A stretch of 5,348 nucleotides of DNA from an uncultured Pedobacter sp. (GTDB lineage: Bacteria > Bacteroidota > Bacteroidia > Sphingobacteriales > Sphingobacteriaceae), in assembly GCF_946479715.1 (NCBI RefSeq), contig NZ_CAMLHF010000280.1:1-5348 (forward strand), read 5' to 3'. Within the stretch, counting starts at the first letter, position 1, and the number at the start of each line of letters is the position of its first letter. Positions 1 through 5,348 of the stretch are shown here, in pieces. Under the pieces are notes generated by a model. That model made no database searches. It was not told where the DNA came from and saw only the letters and a program-made list of their open reading frames with translations. Made by a program: the position numbers and the translations under genes.

Positions 1-2
1 CG

Positions 3-407
3 TATAAAGCAAATGCCAAAACAACAGGCCAAAAGAAAAAGATAAAGAAAGTCTCTTTACTGGGTTTGTTTGGTGGTTTTATTGATGCTGTTGGTGGCGG
101 AGGCTGGGGTTCTATTGTTTTGTCGAGCTTAATAGCCGGCGGAAGAAATGCCCGGTTTTCATTAGGAACAGTAAAGATAACGCGCTTTTTTATTGCGTTG
201 ATGAGCTCGCTAACCTTTATAACCATGTTAAATGGGGCACATTGGGAAGCGGTAGGAGGTTTGGTTATCGGCAGTGCACTTGCATCGCCAATTGCGGCAA
301 GGGTATCTAACAAGATCTCTGCTAAAACTATTATGGTTTCGGTAGGTATTCTTGTCATTCTGGTAAGTTTAAGAAGCATCATCAACTTTATCCTCAAATT
401 AGTTTAG
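3..407 (+). CDS. TauE/SafE-family membrane transporter, C-terminal half (partial, cut by window start)
   Basis: The reading frame is open from the left edge to TAG at 405-407, giving 134 residues of what is normally a protein of about 250-270, so the N-terminal half lies outside. The visible part begins with a Lys-rich cytoplasmic-type linker. A segment with a GGFIDAVGGGGWG motif follows, the hallmark of the second repeat of TauE/SafE (old DUF81) proteins. About four hydrophobic helices can be seen, the last ending near the C-terminus (ILVILVSLRSIINFI). The family moves anions such as sulfite, sulfoacetate or sulfate across the inner membrane. The gene stops 2 nt before cysH and heads the visible sulfate-assimilation operon. 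Sulfate uptake (as proposed for the TauE-like CysZ of Corynebacterium) or sulfite efflux both fit; sequence alone does not decide. A TTG at 66 is not the real start because coding sequence and homology extend upstream of it. Confidence 0.88.
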   Translation, partial: YKANAKTTGQKKKIKKVSLLGLFGGFIDAVGGGGWGSIVLSSLIAGGRNARFSLGTVKITRFFIALMSSLTFITMLNGAHWEAVGGLVIGSALASPIAARVSNKISAKTIMVSVGILVILVSLRSIINFILKLV

Positions 408-409
408 TC

Positions 410-1114
410 ATGAAGGAAAAATTAGAAGAAATAGCAGAAAAAATAAAAGGACTTGATCCGGTTGATGCACTTAAATTCTTTGCAAGTGAGTATCCTGGTA
501 AGATTGTTTTTTCTACCAGCTTTGGCTGGGAAGATCAGGTGATTACACACATGATCTTTGCCAATGATATTCCTATTGAGGTTTTTACATTGGAAACAGG
601 AAGGTTGTTTCCTGAAACGTATTACGTGTGGAACCGTACTTTAGAAATTTATAAGAAACCAATATTGGCTTATTTTCCGCAGGCAGAAGCTGTACAGGAA
701 ATGGTGAATAAAAAAGGCCCAAGCAGTTTCTATGAATCAGTAGAGAATAGAAAAGAATGCTGCGGGATTCGTAAACTGGAGCCTTTAAGGCGTGCGTTAA
801 ACGGTAATCAGCTATGGGTTACCGGTATCAGATCTGAGCAATCTGTAAACAGGCACGATATGACCAACATTGAGTGGGACGAGCAAAATCAGTTGATCAA
901 GTTTCACCCGATCTTTTTCTGGTCGCTTGATGAAGTGAAGGAATACATTAAAAAGAATAATATTGTTTACAACACATTACATGATAAGGGTTTTCCTAGT
1001 ATAGGATGTGCTCCTTGTACAAGAGCAGTAAGAGAAGGCGAGGATTTTAGAGCTGGCCGCTGGTGGTGGGAAGATCAATCAAAAAAAGAATGTGGTTTAC
1101 ACGCCACTTCGTAA
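410..1114 (+). CDS. cysH: Assimilatory adenylyl-sulfate (APS) reductase, thioredoxin-type, CysH family
   Basis: This 234-residue cytoplasmic enzyme of the PAPS/APS reductase family reduces activated sulfate to sulfite. The nucleotide-binding PP-loop-like motif STSFGWEDQV lies at about 35-44, and GIRSEQSVNR at 139-148 is the substrate-binding segment. Cys117-Cys118 and Cys200-x-x-Cys203 form the paired ligands of a [4Fe-4S] cluster. The C-terminal KKECGLH supplies the catalytic Cys228, which takes part in the thiosulfonate intermediate and is resolved by thioredoxin. By family knowledge, the CC/CxxC pairs mark APS reductases (EC 1.8.4.10), whereas E. coli-type PAPS reductase lacks them; the absence of an APS kinase domain on the neighbouring CysN agrees. 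ATG at 410 follows the transporter stop by 2 nt, with no clear Shine-Dalgarno, which suggests coupled translation. APS versus PAPS preference is inferred, since some cluster-bearing enzymes accept both. Confidence 0.95.
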   Translation: MKEKLEEIAEKIKGLDPVDALKFFASEYPGKIVFSTSFGWEDQVITHMIFANDIPIEVFTLETGRLFPETYYVWNRTLEIYKKPILAYFPQAEAVQEMVNKKGPSSFYESVENRKECCGIRKLEPLRRALNGNQLWVTGIRSEQSVNRHDMTNIEWDEQNQLIKFHPIFFWSLDEVKEYIKKNNIVYNTLHDKGFPSIGCAPCTRAVREGEDFRAGRWWWEDQSKKECGLHATS

Positions 1115-1128
1115 TTGCAACAAAGAAA

Positions 1129-2034
1129 ATGAGTAAGTATAATTTAGATTATTTAGACGAATTAGAGGCCGAGGCAATTCACATTTTACGTGAAGTTGCA
1201 GGGCAATTTGAAAAACCTGCCTTGTTGTTTTCGGGAGGTAAGGATTCTATTACACTGGTACGTTTGGCTGAAAAGGCTTTTAGACCAGGTAAATTTCCTT
1301 TCCCTTTGGTGCATATTGACACCGGACACAATTTTGAGGAAACCATTACCTATAGGGATAAAATGATTGAACGCATTGGCGAAAAGCTGATTGTTGGTTC
1401 GGTTCAGGATTCTATAGATCAGGGTAAAGTGGTTGAGCAAAAAGGTAAAAACGCCAGCAGAAATTCTCTGCAAACAGTTACACTTTTGGATACTATTGCT
1501 GCACACGGTTTTGATGCTTGTATTGGTGGAGCCCGCAGAGATGAGGAAAAAGCCCGTGCTAAAGAACGTATCTTCTCGGTAAGGGATGAGTTTGGGCAAT
1601 GGGATCCGAAACGTCAGCGTCCGGAGCTGTGGAACATCTATAATGGAAAGATCCACAAAGGTGAGAACGTTCGTGTTTTCCCTATCAGTAACTGGACTGA
1701 GCTTGATGTTTGGAATTACATTCGTCGTGAGAACATTGAACTGCCCTCTATTTATTTTGCTCATGAAAGGGATGTAATTACCCGTAACGGTCAGCTAATG
1801 GCTGCTTCTCCGTTCCTAAATATGGATGAAGAGGACATTGTTGAGCACAAGAAAGTACGTTTCCGTACGGTTGGTGATATGAGTTGTACTGCTGCGGTTG
1901 AGTCTGATGCAGATCAACTGGAAGATATCATTGCTGAAATCAGCGCATCAAAGATTAGTGAACGCGGAGCCCGCATGGACGATAAGGTATCGGAAGCTGC
2001 AATGGAAGACCGCAAAAAAGGAGGATACTTTTAA
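1129..2034 (+). CDS. cysD: Sulfate adenylyltransferase subunit 2 (ATP sulfurylase catalytic subunit)
   Basis: CysD catalyses ATP + sulfate -> APS + PPi in the cytoplasm as a heterodimer with the GTPase CysN. The chosen start gives 301 residues beginning MSKYNLDYLDELEAEAI, which matches the usual CysD N-terminus and the E. coli length of about 302. An in-frame GTG at 1063 would add 22 residues and overlap cysH by 52 nt, so it is rejected. Motifs: the ATP-binding PP-loop SGGKDS at 35-40, HIDTGHNFEET at 62-72, GGARRDEEKARAKER at 133-147, FPISNWTELDVW at 184-195, and a conserved tail with SERGAR and the terminal KKGGYF. The gene lies 14 nt after cysH and its stop overlaps the cysN start by one base (TAATG), so both subunits are probably made in matched amounts. 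No defects are seen. Confidence 0.97.
   Translation: MSKYNLDYLDELEAEAIHILREVAGQFEKPALLFSGGKDSITLVRLAEKAFRPGKFPFPLVHIDTGHNFEETITYRDKMIERIGEKLIVGSVQDSIDQGKVVEQKGKNASRNSLQTVTLLDTIAAHGFDACIGGARRDEEKARAKERIFSVRDEFGQWDPKRQRPELWNIYNGKIHKGENVRVFPISNWTELDVWNYIRRENIELPSIYFAHERDVITRNGQLMAASPFLNMDEEDIVEHKKVRFRTVGDMSCTAAVESDADQLEDIIAEISASKISERGARMDDKVSEAAMEDRKKGGYF
2020..2024 (+). promoter_or_regulatory. Shine-Dalgarno sequence of cysN embedded in the end of cysD
   Basis: GGAGG sits 9 nt before the cysN ATG at 2034 and is read simultaneously as part of the Lys-Lys-Gly-Gly-Tyr-Phe codons that end CysD. It is the clearest Shine-Dalgarno in the window; the other genes have A/T-rich leaders. With the TAATG overlap it supports stop-start coupling of the two ATP sulfurylase subunits. 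The Gly-Gly codons are constrained by protein conservation, so the match may be partly incidental. Confidence 0.55.
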
Positions 2035-3284
2035 TGAACTTACTTAAATTTTTTACAGCCGGTAGTGTTGATGATGGTAAAAGCACACTTATTGGAAGGT
2101 TGTTATACGATACAGATTCCATTTTAGCTGATCAGTTAGAGGCTTTACAGCAGTCTAACCGTAAAAACGATGATGGATCAATTGACCTTGCTATTTTAAC
2201 CGACGGCCTAAGAGCTGAAAGAGAGCAGGGAATTACCATTGATGTGGCTTATAAATATTTTCAGACTGAGAAACGTAAGTTTATCATTGCTGATACCCCG
2301 GGACATATTCAGTATACCCGTAACATGATTACCGGTGCATCTACCGCCAAACTCGCCATCATTTTAATTGATGCACGTAATGGTGTGATTGAGCAAACCA
2401 TCAGACACTCTTACCTGGTTTCTTTATTGGGTATTGAACATGTGGTTGTATGCTTAAACAAAATGGACATGGTTGATTTTAGTGAAGAGGTATTTAACAC
2501 GATTACTGACAGATACAAAACACTTGCCACTGATTTAAGCTTAAAGGATGTTACTTTTATTCCTATTAGTGCTTTAAAAGGCGATAACGTAGTTAATGAA
2601 TCGGAACACATGCCTTGGTATAAAGGCCAAAGCTTACTTCATTTCCTGGAGAATGTTGATGTAGAGACCGGACCTGATTATAACCTTGCCCGTATGCCTG
2701 TGCAATGGGTGGTTAGGCCTCAGACTGATGATCTTCATGATTACAGAGGTTATGCTGGTCGTGTGCTTAGTGGTTCATTTAATGTGAATGATAAAGTAAC
2801 GGTATTGCCTTCGGGTACCAGTTCAGTTATTGAACGTATAGAGATATTTGATCAAACTCCTTCAGAAGTACATGCAGGGCAGTCGGTAACTCTTCACTTA
2901 AAGGATAATATCGATATTAGTCGTGGTGATGTATTGGTAAACTCTGATCACTTACCTCAAAACTCTCAGCTGATTGAAGCTGATGTATGCTGGATGGATA
3001 AACGTCCTCTTGATGAGAGCATTACTTATTTATTGCAGCACAATAGCAAAGTTACCAAGTGTAAAGTTCGCGAGATCATACACAAAGTTGATATCAATAC
3101 CCTTGAAAAACAGGAAGCTTACGATTTTAAATTAAACGATATAGGCCGTATTGTAATCAAAACTGCTGATGCCCTTGCTTTTGACTTTTATACTGATAAT
3201 AAAGCCAATGGCGCTGCCATTTTAATTGACAGCAGAACTAATTTAACTGTTGCTGCTTTGATGTTCAGAGCAATTGCAGATTAG
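2034..3284 (+). CDS. cysN: Sulfate adenylyltransferase subunit 1 (regulatory GTPase)
   Basis: This 416-residue translation-factor-like GTPase couples GTP hydrolysis to APS synthesis by CysD. G1 is GSVDDGKST at 10-18. The switch I/G2 segment is EREQGITID at 62-70, G3 is DTPGH at 87-91, G4 is NKMD at 142-145 and the G5-type segment is SALKGDN at 179-185. EF-Tu-like beta-barrel domains follow, with HDYRGYAGRV near 235-244. The protein is shorter than E. coli CysN (about 475): the P-loop starts almost at the N-terminus, and the chain ends soon after the second barrel. No C-terminal APS kinase (CysC) domain follows, unlike fused CysNC proteins, so PAPS is not made by this protein. ATG at 2034 shares its A with the cysD stop and is preceded by a GGAGG. 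It is the last gene of the visible operon; a 449-nt gap follows. Confidence 0.97.
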   Translation: MNLLKFFTAGSVDDGKSTLIGRLLYDTDSILADQLEALQQSNRKNDDGSIDLAILTDGLRAEREQGITIDVAYKYFQTEKRKFIIADTPGHIQYTRNMITGASTAKLAIILIDARNGVIEQTIRHSYLVSLLGIEHVVVCLNKMDMVDFSEEVFNTITDRYKTLATDLSLKDVTFIPISALKGDNVVNESEHMPWYKGQSLLHFLENVDVETGPDYNLARMPVQWVVRPQTDDLHDYRGYAGRVLSGSFNVNDKVTVLPSGTSSVIERIEIFDQTPSEVHAGQSVTLHLKDNIDISRGDVLVNSDHLPQNSQLIEADVCWMDKRPLDESITYLLQHNSKVTKCKVREIIHKVDINTLEKQEAYDFKLNDIGRIVIKTADALAFDFYTDNKANGAAILIDSRTNLTVAALMFRAIAD

Positions 3285-3302
3285 TTTTCTTAATTGCTTT
3301 TG

Positions 3303-3395
3303 AAAAAAATCAATATACTACTCAGAGTCTGGAACCTTTTGCCCTGAAAAAGGGCAAAAGTTCCTAGGTCTCTTCGCAGTACAATTGATTTTTTT
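3303..3395. repeat. Long imperfect palindrome, copy 1 of a structured repeat family
   Basis: This 93-nt element begins with seven A and ends with seven T. The outer stem is 12 bp and perfect (3303-3314 with 3384-3395). The middle stem has TACT/AGTA (3316-3319 with 3378-3381), AGAG/CTCT (3324-3327 with 3370-3373), CT/AG and GGAA/TTCC (3331-3334 with 3361-3364), with internal loops and a single bulged T at 3365. The tip is a perfect 10-bp stem, CTTTTGCCCT with AGGGCAAAAG (3336-3345 with 3351-3360), closed by a GAAAA loop. It starts 18 nt after the cysN stop and could terminate or stabilise the cys transcript. The same arms, loop and A7/T7 boundaries recur in reverse orientation at 3541-3632, which points to a repeat family rather than a simple terminator. 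The repeat itself is directly visible; its function is unknown. Confidence 0.88.
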
Positions 3396-3420
3396 GCTAG
3401 ACGCTTAATCTAACAAATAT

Positions 3421-3500
3421 TCCCTCGCTTTTCCTCCATTCCTTTATCAGCCCTCTTATTCTCTCCCTTCTCTACTCCATCCCTTTACGTTCCCCCTCTA
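3421..3500 (+). terminator. C-rich, G-poor tract, possible Rho loading (rut-like) region
   Basis: In these 80 nt I count 36 C, 33 T, 8 A and only 3 G (86% pyrimidine). A cytosine-rich, guanine-poor, unstructured stretch in the nascent RNA is what Rho prefers, and this one lies just after the cys operon in the transcribed orientation. It separates the two palindromes. No consensus sequence defines such sites, so this rests on composition and position only; it may be a biased spacer without function. Confidence 0.3.
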
Positions 3501-3507
3501 TAAATTC

Positions 3508-3658
3508 AATAAAAATGAAGTTGGCTAGTTTTTGCACTTAAAAAAAATGGATATGCGATGAAGAGAACTAGGAATTATTTACGCTTCTTCAGCGTAACTG
3601 ATTCCAGACTCTGAATAGTATGCCATTTTTTTAAAAACTAACCAACTTCATTTTTATT
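3508..3658. repeat. Extended outer inverted repeat enclosing palindrome copy 2, followed by a T-run
   Basis: The outer arms at 3508-3524 and 3642-3658 pair perfectly over 17 bp. After one mismatch (3525/3641), 3526-3533 pairs with 3633-3640 over 8 bp. A 7-nt unpaired insertion on the left side (3534-3540) then leads into copy 2 of the palindrome, so the whole 151 nt can fold into one long hairpin. Seven T (3662-3668) follow three bases after the stem, giving an intrinsic-terminator-like layout just upstream of the glgA promoter candidate. Copy 1 has no comparable extension. It could be a small non-autonomous element with terminal inverted repeats, or a terminator insulating glgA from read-through. 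Confidence 0.75.
3541..3632. repeat. Long imperfect palindrome, copy 2 (reverse orientation) of the same repeat family
   Basis: The 92-nt element starts with A7 and ends with T7. The outer stem of 10 bp pairs 3541-3550 with 3623-3632. The mid stem has AGAG/CTCT (3562-3565 with 3609-3612), CT/AG and GGAAT/ATTCC (3571-3575 with 3601-3605), with a bulged A at 3570. The tip is TTACGCT/AGCGTAA (3579-3585 with 3591-3597) around a TCTTC loop. Read on the minus strand it aligns with copy 1: 3601-3621 matches 3315-3335 at 19 of 21 positions, 3560-3574 matches 3361-3375 at 14 of 15, and the loop is GAAGA against GAAAA. Tip and outer stem sequences differ but stay paired, so the fold seems conserved. 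Confidence 0.87.
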
Positions 3659-3678
3659 AAATTTTTTTCCTTTAATTA

Positions 3679-3708
3679 TTTGCTTTCCCTATTGTAATCG
3701 CTAATTTG
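3679..3708 (+). promoter_or_regulatory. Candidate Bacteroidota-type promoter of glgA
   Basis: TTTG at 3679-3682 and TAATTTG at 3702-3708 are separated by 19 nt. This resembles the Bacteroidota housekeeping promoter (-33 TTTG, -7 TAnnTTTG), although the -7 box is one base shorter than consensus. Initiation would fall near 3714, leaving a leader of about 20 nt before the glgA ATG. It lies downstream of the palindromes and T-run, the expected place for an independent glg promoter. The region is AT-rich, so a chance match is possible. Confidence 0.42.
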
Positions 3709-3733
3709 AGAGTGATTTTTAAAACCTCAGATT

Positions 3734-5140
3734 ATGGAAATTATACACCTTAGTGCCGAATGCTATCCTATTGCGAAAGTAGGTGGTTTGGGGGATGTTG
3801 TTGGTGCTTTGCCTAAGTACCAAAATAAACTTGGACATGTAGCTAAGGTTGTTATGCCTGCCTATCAGACCAAATTTATGCAAGAGAATGAGTTTGAGGT
3901 GGTGTACGATGGCTGGAGTAAACTGGGCTTCCATAACTTTCCTGTAAGAATCTTCAGAGAGAAAACCAATAAGCTTGGTTTTGATCTTTATCTGGTACAC
4001 ATTTCCGGCCTTATGGACCGGGAAAAGGTATACGGTTACGATGATGACACAGAACGCTTTTTAGCTTACCAGATATCCGTTTTAGATTGGATCTCACAAT
4101 GGGAGCACCGCCCCGATGTTGTTCATTGCCATGATCATCATACTGGACTGGTTCCTTTTATGATGGCATACTGCCAACAGTTTAGAAATATTAGTAACGT
4201 ACCTACTATATTAACCATTCACAATGCCCAATATCAAGGGCAGTTTGGCTGGGACAAACTTCATTACATTCCGCCTTTCGACTTATGGAAATCTGGCCAG
4301 CTTGATTGGAGAGGCTCTATTAACCCACTGGCATCAGCAATTAAATGCTCTTGGAGGGTAACTACCGTATCTCCAAGTTATCTTGAAGAAATAAGCTTTA
4401 GGGCAAACGGATTGGAGGATTTGCTGGCGCAGGAGCGTGGGAAATCTGTAGGCATCTTAAATGGGATTGACAATGATGTTTGGAATCCTTCGGCAGATGC
4501 CATGCTCGAAAAGCAATTTTCAGTTAAAACTGTTGAAGCCGGTAAAAAGGCAAACAAAGCAGCGCTTTGTAGTGTTTTTAACCTGGATCCGGAAAAACCT
4601 TTGTACACCTTTATTGGTAGATTGGTTGGCGAAAAAGGAGCAGATCTGCTACCAGATATATTTTACAACGCTTTGCATCAGGCTAATGGCGATATAAATG
4701 TACTGGTGCTAGGCTCCGGTGATCCGCAGGTTGAGGGAAGACTAAATCATTTAAAAGATGTTTTTCCGGGAAATTACAATGCTTATATAGGGTACAATGA
4801 ACAACTTTCTCATCAAATATATGCGGGAGCAGACTTTTTGCTTATGCCAAGTAGGGTAGAGCCTTGTGGTTTAAATCAGATGTATGCTTTAAGATATGGT
4901 ACAATACCTATTGTAAGGCGCATTGGCGGGCTTAAAGACACGGTAATTGATATTGGTGATGCCGGTTTTGGGATATGCCACGACCAAACCAGTGTATGGG
5001 ATGTGAACCATGCCATGGGGCGTGCCTATGAATTATATTTGGATAAGAAAAAAGTGAAAGAAATTCGTAAGTTTATGATGCAGCTCGATCATTCCTGGGA
5101 TAATGCGGCACAACAGTATATTGATCTTTACCAAATTTAA
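3734..5140 (+). CDS. glgA: Glycogen synthase (ADP-glucose:glycogen glucosyltransferase, GT5 family)
   Basis: GlgA transfers glucose from ADP-glucose to the non-reducing ends of alpha-1,4-glucan in the cytoplasm (EC 2.4.1.21). The protein has 468 residues (E. coli about 477) and appears intact. The N-terminal GT-B domain begins with HLSAECYPIAKVGGLGDVVGALP, where Lys15-Val-Gly-Gly-Leu is the ADP-glucose-binding KxGGL motif. It continues with HCHDHHTGLVP at 131-141, TIHNAQYQGQFGW at 161-173 and VSPSYLEEI at 212-220, and ends near GILNGIDNDVWNP at 240-252. The C-terminal domain has IGRLVGEKG (294-302, with Arg296 and Lys301) and the catalytic segment PSRVEPCGLNQMYALRYG at 372-389, where Glu376 corresponds to the conserved GT-B glutamate. 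ATG at 3734 gives the canonical N-terminus; its leader is A/T-rich without a Shine-Dalgarno. glgC follows within about 12 nt, consistent with a glycogen operon driven from the promoter candidate at 3679-3708. Confidence 0.96.
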   Translation: MEIIHLSAECYPIAKVGGLGDVVGALPKYQNKLGHVAKVVMPAYQTKFMQENEFEVVYDGWSKLGFHNFPVRIFREKTNKLGFDLYLVHISGLMDREKVYGYDDDTERFLAYQISVLDWISQWEHRPDVVHCHDHHTGLVPFMMAYCQQFRNISNVPTILTIHNAQYQGQFGWDKLHYIPPFDLWKSGQLDWRGSINPLASAIKCSWRVTTVSPSYLEEISFRANGLEDLLAQERGKSVGILNGIDNDVWNPSADAMLEKQFSVKTVEAGKKANKAALCSVFNLDPEKPLYTFIGRLVGEKGADLLPDIFYNALHQANGDINVLVLGSGDPQVEGRLNHLKDVFPGNYNAYIGYNEQLSHQIYAGADFLLMPSRVEPCGLNQMYALRYGTIPIVRRIGGLKDTVIDIGDAGFGICHDQTSVWDVNHAMGRAYELYLDKKKVKEIRKFMMQLDHSWDNAAQQYIDLYQI

Positions 5141-5152
5141 ATATGAATGAAC

Positions 5153-5348
5153 ATGACTGACAAAGTATTGGGTGTAATTCTTGGCGGCGGCCAGGGCTCT
5201 AGGTTAGCCCCTCTTACACAAACTCGCTCTAAACCTGCTGTGCCTATTGCAGGGAAATACAGATTGGTTGATATCCCAATCTCCAATTGCTTAAATTCCG
5301 GTATACACCGCATGTTTGTTTTAACGCAGTTCAACTCTGCATCTTTAA
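5153..5348 (+). CDS. glgC: Glucose-1-phosphate adenylyltransferase (ADP-glucose pyrophosphorylase), N-terminus only (cut by window end)
   Basis: GlgC makes ADP-glucose from ATP and glucose-1-phosphate (EC 2.7.7.27), the substrate of GlgA and normally the controlled step of glycogen synthesis. Only 65 codons of about 420 are present and the frame is open at the right edge. Visible motifs are the nucleotidyltransferase signature [13 protein letters not shown] near the N-terminus, the conserved [18 protein letters not shown], and [22 protein letters not shown], typical of GlgC. The start is either ATG 5153 ([13 protein letters not shown]) or ATG 5147, which adds Met-Asn. I prefer 5153 because its N-terminus is closer to homologues, but neither has a Shine-Dalgarno. 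An ATG at 5143 is out of frame and stops after five codons. The gap to glgA is 12 nt (or 6), so the two are probably co-transcribed. Confidence 0.93.
   Translation, partial: MTDKVLGVILGGGQGSRLAPLTQTRSKPAVPIAGKYRLVDIPISNCLNSGIHRMFVLTQFNSASL

Noticed and set aside
1063..1128. Upstream GTG start for cysD
   Set aside because: It would overlap cysH by 52 nt and add 22 residues not typical of CysD; ATG 1129 gives the usual length and N-terminus.
1186..1764. Minus-strand open frame of 192 codons inside cysD
   Set aside because: It is antisense to a well-conserved gene, has no recognisable domain and reads like a low-complexity shadow of the cysD codons.
3303..3395. Copy 1 as an ordinary intrinsic terminator of cysN
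   Set aside because: The strong tip stem (3336-3360) is not followed by a T-run and the T7 at 3389-3395 pairs with the A7. The reversed second copy shows it is a repeat; termination may still be a side effect.
3303..3632. CRISPR array or integron attC sites
   Set aside because: There are only two copies, in opposite orientation, with a 145-nt spacer and no repeat-spacer periodicity. The RYYYAAC/GTTRRRY boxes of attC and any cassette structure are missing.
3285..3733. Small protein or tRNA gene in the gap
   Set aside because: The region is filled by palindromes and a pyrimidine tract; no convincing coding frame with conserved features and no cloverleaf were found by eye.
3719..4000. Minus-strand frame over the glgA start, plus others at 4378-4608 (-) and 5137-5334 (-)
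   Set aside because: All lie antisense to conserved glgA or glgC sequence with no family signature; they are shadows.
4461..4697. Plus-strand alternative frame inside glgA (and 1586-1777 inside cysD)
   Set aside because: Both overlap intact conserved domains in another frame, with no recognisable product.

Overview
This window looks like chromosomal sequence from a member of the Bacteroidota, most likely a Sphingobacteriaceae/Pedobacter-like bacterium. This is inferred from moderately AT-rich DNA, mostly absent Shine-Dalgarno motifs, a TTTG...TA-n-TTTG type promoter candidate, and the character of the proteins. No rRNA or other taxonomic marker is present, so the assignment is tentative. Every gene found lies on the + strand.

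Region 1 (1-3284) is a tightly packed sulfate-assimilation operon. It holds the C-terminal half of a TauE/SafE-family membrane transporter (cut by the left edge), then cysH, cysD and cysN. Gaps are 2 nt, 14 nt and a 1-nt stop/start overlap, so co-transcription and translational coupling are very likely. CysD and CysN form ATP sulfurylase (sulfate to APS). CysH carries the CC...CxxC iron-sulfur ligand pattern of APS reductases, and CysN is not fused to an APS kinase. The encoded route therefore reads as sulfate -> APS -> sulfite without a PAPS step. The membrane protein probably moves sulfate or sulfite.

Region 2 (3285-3733) is a 449-nt non-coding gap and the most unusual part of the window. 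It holds two copies, in opposite orientation, of one long imperfect palindrome (3303-3395 and 3541-3632). Both are bounded by A7...T7. They share two nearly identical mid-stem arms and a GAARA loop, while the tip and outer stems differ in sequence but remain base-paired. Copy 2 is nested in a further 26-bp-class stem (3508-3658) followed by a T7 run. Between the copies lies a C-rich, almost G-free tract resembling a Rho loading region. A candidate promoter for the next gene follows. The region probably insulates the two operons, and the palindromes look like members of a dispersed structured repeat family.

Region 3 (3734-5348) starts a glycogen synthesis operon: glgA (complete ADP-glucose-type glycogen synthase) and the first ~65 codons of glgC (ADP-glucose pyrophosphorylase), cut by the right edge. 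GlgC makes ADP-glucose and GlgA polymerises it. There is no evident functional link between the sulfur and glycogen operons beyond adjacency.
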